41,744 nucleotides of DNA from contig SHNG01000022.1 in NCBI GenBank assembly GCA_004295005.1, positions 1 to 41,744 on the forward strand, given 5' to 3'. Positions 38,158 to 41,744 of this stretch are shown here, one piece after another (within the stretch, counting starts at the first letter, position 1; every line of letters starts with the position of its first letter). The DNA comes from Gammaproteobacteria bacterium. Its GTDB lineage: Bacteria; Pseudomonadota; Gammaproteobacteria; Xanthomonadales; Rhodanobacteraceae. Both the position numbers and the translations under genes were made by a program. Below the pieces are notes generated by a model. That model was not told the DNA's origin, ran no database searches, and worked only from the letters and a program-made list of their open reading frames with translations.

Positions 38158-39888
38158 TCAATCCGACTCGCGCCTGTGCATGAGTCGGGCGGCGTCGGTG
38201 TAGGGCGCAACGTCATTGTATTGGCCCTCGGTCAGTTCCGCCTGGGTCCTGCGCCACCAGAGGGCATCGAAGATTTCACCGTGTGCTTCAACCAATGCAT
38301 CACGCAAATGGGCAGGCACGCCCAGGAAACGCGGGAACAGCTCGGGGAACACATCGCCATCGCGTACCGTCAGCCATTCTTCCAGCGGCCGGGTTTCGTC
38401 TTCCTCTCGCGCCTGTGGCAAATCGCGGAAACGGCAATCATCGAGCAGGCACAACTCGTCGTAGTCATAGAAGATCGCGCGTCCACCACGACTGATGCCA
38501 AAGTTCTTCAGCAACAGGTCGCCCGGAAACACGTTGCTGCGGGCCAGATCCTTGATCGACTGACCGTAGTCGAGCATGGCCCGGAGTGCGTCCTCGGCGG
38601 AGGCCTCGCGCACGAACAGATTCATCGGCCGCAGGCGACGCTGCACGTAACAGTGCCTGACCAGCACCTGATCGCCTTGCAGCGACACGGCCTCCGAACA
38701 TTCGGCGAGCAGCTCCTCGAGCATGTCCGCATCGAACTGATCGCGACGAAAATGCAGGTGGCGAAACTCCTGGGCATCAAGCAGGCGACCGATGCGGTCA
38801 TGGCGGAACACCAGGCGGTACTTCTCCTCGACCTGGCGACGCCCGATGTCCTTCGGGTACGCAAAGCGATCACGGATCACCTTGAACACCAGCGGGTAAT
38901 CACGCGGCGTGAACACGGCCATCACCATGCCGCGCGCGCCATCGGCACGGACCAGGCGCTCATCTGCATGCCGCTGCAGATGCCTGAACAAGTGGCGATA
39001 GCGCTCGGTCTTGCCCTGCTTGACGCGGCCGAGCAGGGTAAACAACTCGTCGATCGGCTTGTGTGGCATCAGCGCAGCAAGAAACACCACGATGTCGGCA
39101 ACCGTTGGCAGGTCGGCGTGGAAGTAACTGCGCGCATAGCTGAACAATTGCGAGAGCTGCTCCACCTCGGTGAGCACGGCGTCGGCCATGACCCCTTGCG
39201 GGGTGCTGACCAAGGCAATCACCACCGGCAAGTGGCCACGTTCGCTGACGGCGCGACCCACCAGATAGGCGCGACGCTCGCGGAAGAATGGCACCGGTAT
39301 CAGCTCTATCGATTGCAAGCCGGAAGCATGGCGATGCTGCAGTCGATCACGCAGGCTGCGCGCAATTGCGCCAACGCATGTCTTGATGTCCGCATAGCCG
39401 TTGGCAAAGGGATAGTCGGCGAGGATTCGCGCACACACCCGGCGCATGCCGTCGGCCACCTCATACCGGTGAAGATCAACGGCATCGACAATGCCGGCCG
39501 TGGGCTCGCTGTGCAGGTCCACGAACTCGATGTCGGCAGCCACGCCAGCCGTATGGAACTGGCGGCGCGAAAGTGAATTGAAGAAGGTCTTGGGAAACTC
39601 GCGATCAAGCATGGGCTGGATCAGCCCGGACAGGGCATCGCGCGTGGCGCTCCACACCGTGCGTGAGCGAACGCGCTCCTCCAGCAGCAATTCGAGCCGC
39701 CCCAGGGTTTCGCGCAGGCAAACATCGTAGAGATCGCCGCGCGCATTGGCATCGACCTGCACGTACTTCCAGTCACGCCGCTCGAATCGACGTTTGGCAC
39801 GGCGCGTGATGTCGGAAAAGCGTGCGTTGTAATCGAGGAACGCGTCGAGGATCAGGGCCGCCGCGCGTTCGTGGAGGCTGGTCGTCAT
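38158..39888 (-). CDS. aceK: Isocitrate dehydrogenase kinase/phosphatase
   Basis: A 576-residue AceK, close to the E. coli length (578). AceK adds and removes a phosphate on isocitrate dehydrogenase, switching carbon between the citric acid cycle and the glyoxylate shunt. Visible landmarks are RGMVMAVFTPRDYPLVFKVIRDRFAYPKD (nucleotide site and Lys), LHFRRDQFDADMLEELL, NVFPGDLLLKNFGISRGGR and the catalytic IFYDYDELCLLDDC. Its substrate gene icd lies just upstream on the same strand, about 300 bp away, with a long hairpin in between. aceA and aceB are not in the window. Confidence 0.95.
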   Translation of the reverse strand: MTTSLHERAAALILDAFLDYNARFSDITRRAKRRFERRDWKYVQVDANARGDLYDVCLRETLGRLELLLEERVRSRTVWSATRDALSGLIQPMLDREFPKTFFNSLSRRQFHTAGVAADIEFVDLHSEPTAGIVDAVDLHRYEVADGMRRVCARILADYPFANGYADIKTCVGAIARSLRDRLQHRHASGLQSIELIPVPFFRERRAYLVGRAVSERGHLPVVIALVSTPQGVMADAVLTEVEQLSQLFSYARSYFHADLPTVADIVVFLAALMPHKPIDELFTLLGRVKQGKTERYRHLFRHLQRHADERLVRADGARGMVMAVFTPRDYPLVFKVIRDRFAYPKDIGRRQVEEKYRLVFRHDRIGRLLDAQEFRHLHFRRDQFDADMLEELLAECSEAVSLQGDQVLVRHCYVQRRLRPMNLFVREASAEDALRAMLDYGQSIKDLARSNVFPGDLLLKNFGISRGGRAIFYDYDELCLLDDCRFRDLPQAREEDETRPLEEWLTVRDGDVFPELFPRFLGVPAHLRDALVEAHGEIFDALWWRRTQAELTEGQYNDVAPYTDAARLMHRRESD

Positions 39889-39900
39889 GGGGTGACGACC

Positions 39901-40080
39901 GGGAATCGGGGGCAGGGAATCGAGAATTGGACAAGCAAGGGAACGGAAGCCGGAGAATGGAAGTCGGAATTCGATTGCGCGAAAGTCGTCGGTTTGCCGA
40001 CAACGGGCTTTGGCGATTCCCTATTCCCGATTCTCCACTCCCGGCTTGTCACAATCCCGATTCCCGAATCCCTGCCTTGG
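39901..40080. repeat. GGAATCGG-type degenerate intergenic tract
   Basis: The aceK-side half of the icd-aceK gap contains several copies of GGGAATCG and, further on, its complement CGATTCCC (for example near 39901-39922, 40015-40034 and 40056-40076). They can pair with each other across about 100 bp. Such GAATCGGG tracts are often seen between genes in Xanthomonadales. No gene is present. Confidence 0.65.
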
Positions 40081-40110
40081 AGAAACTCTGAACAAGTACG
40101 GAACCCATTC

Positions 40111-40170
40111 GTCGCGAGCAAGCCCGCTCCCACAAAATCAAGCAATGGTGGGAGCGAGCTTGCTCGCGAC
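40111..40170. repeat. 60-bp near-perfect hairpin between icd and aceK
   Basis: A 23-bp inverted repeat with a single mismatch: arms 40111-40133 (GTCGCGAGCAAGCCCGCTCC...) and 40148-40170, with a 14-base A-rich loop. It lies 20 bp after the icd stop and 220 bp before aceK. The core GTCGCGAGCAAGC / GCTTGCTCGCGAC is like the REP-type elements of pseudomonads and relatives and differs from the arrays elsewhere in the window. Confidence 0.9.
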
Positions 40171-40190
40171 AATACGTGTTCAAACCTTCC

Positions 40191-41450
<1,260 letters not shown>

Positions 41451-41570
41451 GGAGTGCTCCGGGTGTGCGTGGGGACGGCGCAAGGCACGACAAGGTGCGC
41501 AAGCGAATCCCTATTGTCGCGCAAGCGCGGCACGCAATGAAGGGACCCGAGTGTGGTCAATCCGGCCTGC

Positions 41571-41744
41571 GCCATCGTCTGCAATTGCTCCTGCATTGCC
41601 GGCATACCGGCCATCCTTGCAATGAATCCGCATGGCATGGGCGCCATGCGATTCCTGGCCATCGCCGGCAATTGCTCCTGCATTGCCGGCATACCGGCCA
41701 TCCTTGCAATGAATCCGCATGGCATGGGTGCCATGCGATTCCTG
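41571..41744. repeat. Two tandem 87-bp repeats at the right edge
   Basis: The units 41571-41657 and 41658-41744 differ at only about four of 87 positions. Each contains GCATGGCATGGGTGCCATGC (perfect 8-bp-arm palindrome in the second copy, 7-bp arms in the first) and GCCGGCATACCGGC. The window ends exactly at the end of the second unit, so the array may continue. Since 87 is divisible by three, long repetitive frames arise on both strands (for example minus-strand MRIHCKDGRYAGNAGAIAGD). Whether any is translated cannot be decided. It lies 120 bp upstream of icd. Confidence 0.88.

Overview
The window is a high-GC chromosomal segment from a gammaproteobacterium, most likely of the order Lysobacterales (Xanthomonadales), perhaps near Dokdonella, Rhodanobacter or Ahniella. 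The family-level assignment is inference. It rests on the hemD-hemX-hemY order, neighbouring icd and aceK, srkA, tatD, hrpB and rluE homologues, secreted proteins with a short FADGF-type C-terminal tail, and dense palindromic intergenic repeats. No rRNA, tRNA, CRISPR array, insertion sequence or prophage gene was recognised.

Layout. 1-1.7 kb: the start of a TPR protein (-) and a Ycf46-like AAA ATPase (+). 1.9-5.4 kb: a compact accessory island. It holds a Panacea-domain antitoxin with a putative toxin partner (+). On the minus strand it holds parD-parE, an N-terminal relic of a DNA methyltransferase, an HNH endonuclease with a PUA/EVE-like front half, a MazG-like pyrophosphohydrolase, and a second gene relic. 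The minus-strand genes are tightly packed, may be transcribed from one parD promoter, and are visibly less GC-rich around the HNH gene. 5.6-13.4 kb: a lipoprotein serine hydrolase, an SLC13-type permease with internal RCK_C domains, a DUF3857-transglutaminase-DUF2569 membrane protein, and a secreted protein. 13.4-20 kb: a 4 x 93-bp palindromic repeat array, an ECF sigma factor, a secreted beta-helix protein, a yheT-plsC pair, a thioesterase-srkA pair, and a DUF2845 protein. 20-23.5 kb: a second array and the hemD-hemX-hemY operon. 23.7-29.6 kb: small enzymes and exported proteins, a diheme cytochrome lipoprotein, tatD, and a secreted protein ended by a clear terminator. 29.7-36.3 kb: hrpB, a MotA/MotB-like stator pair with a coiled-coil OmpA partner (ZorAB-like in architecture), and a second serine hydrolase. 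36.3-41.7 kb: a third palindromic array, rluE, a lipoprotein carrying a methyltransferase fold, aceK and icd with a long hairpin between them, and an 87-bp tandem repeat running off the right edge.

The best candidates for something new are: (1) the 1.9-5.4 kb island, where an HNH/MazG cassette sits between remnants of restriction-modification-type genes and is flanked by two toxin-antitoxin modules; (2) three arrays of the same hairpin core, each at a convergent gene junction and each internally homogenised with its own linker; (3) the orphan stator-like pair; (4) the icd-hairpin-aceK arrangement; and (5) the 87-bp repeats at the edge.
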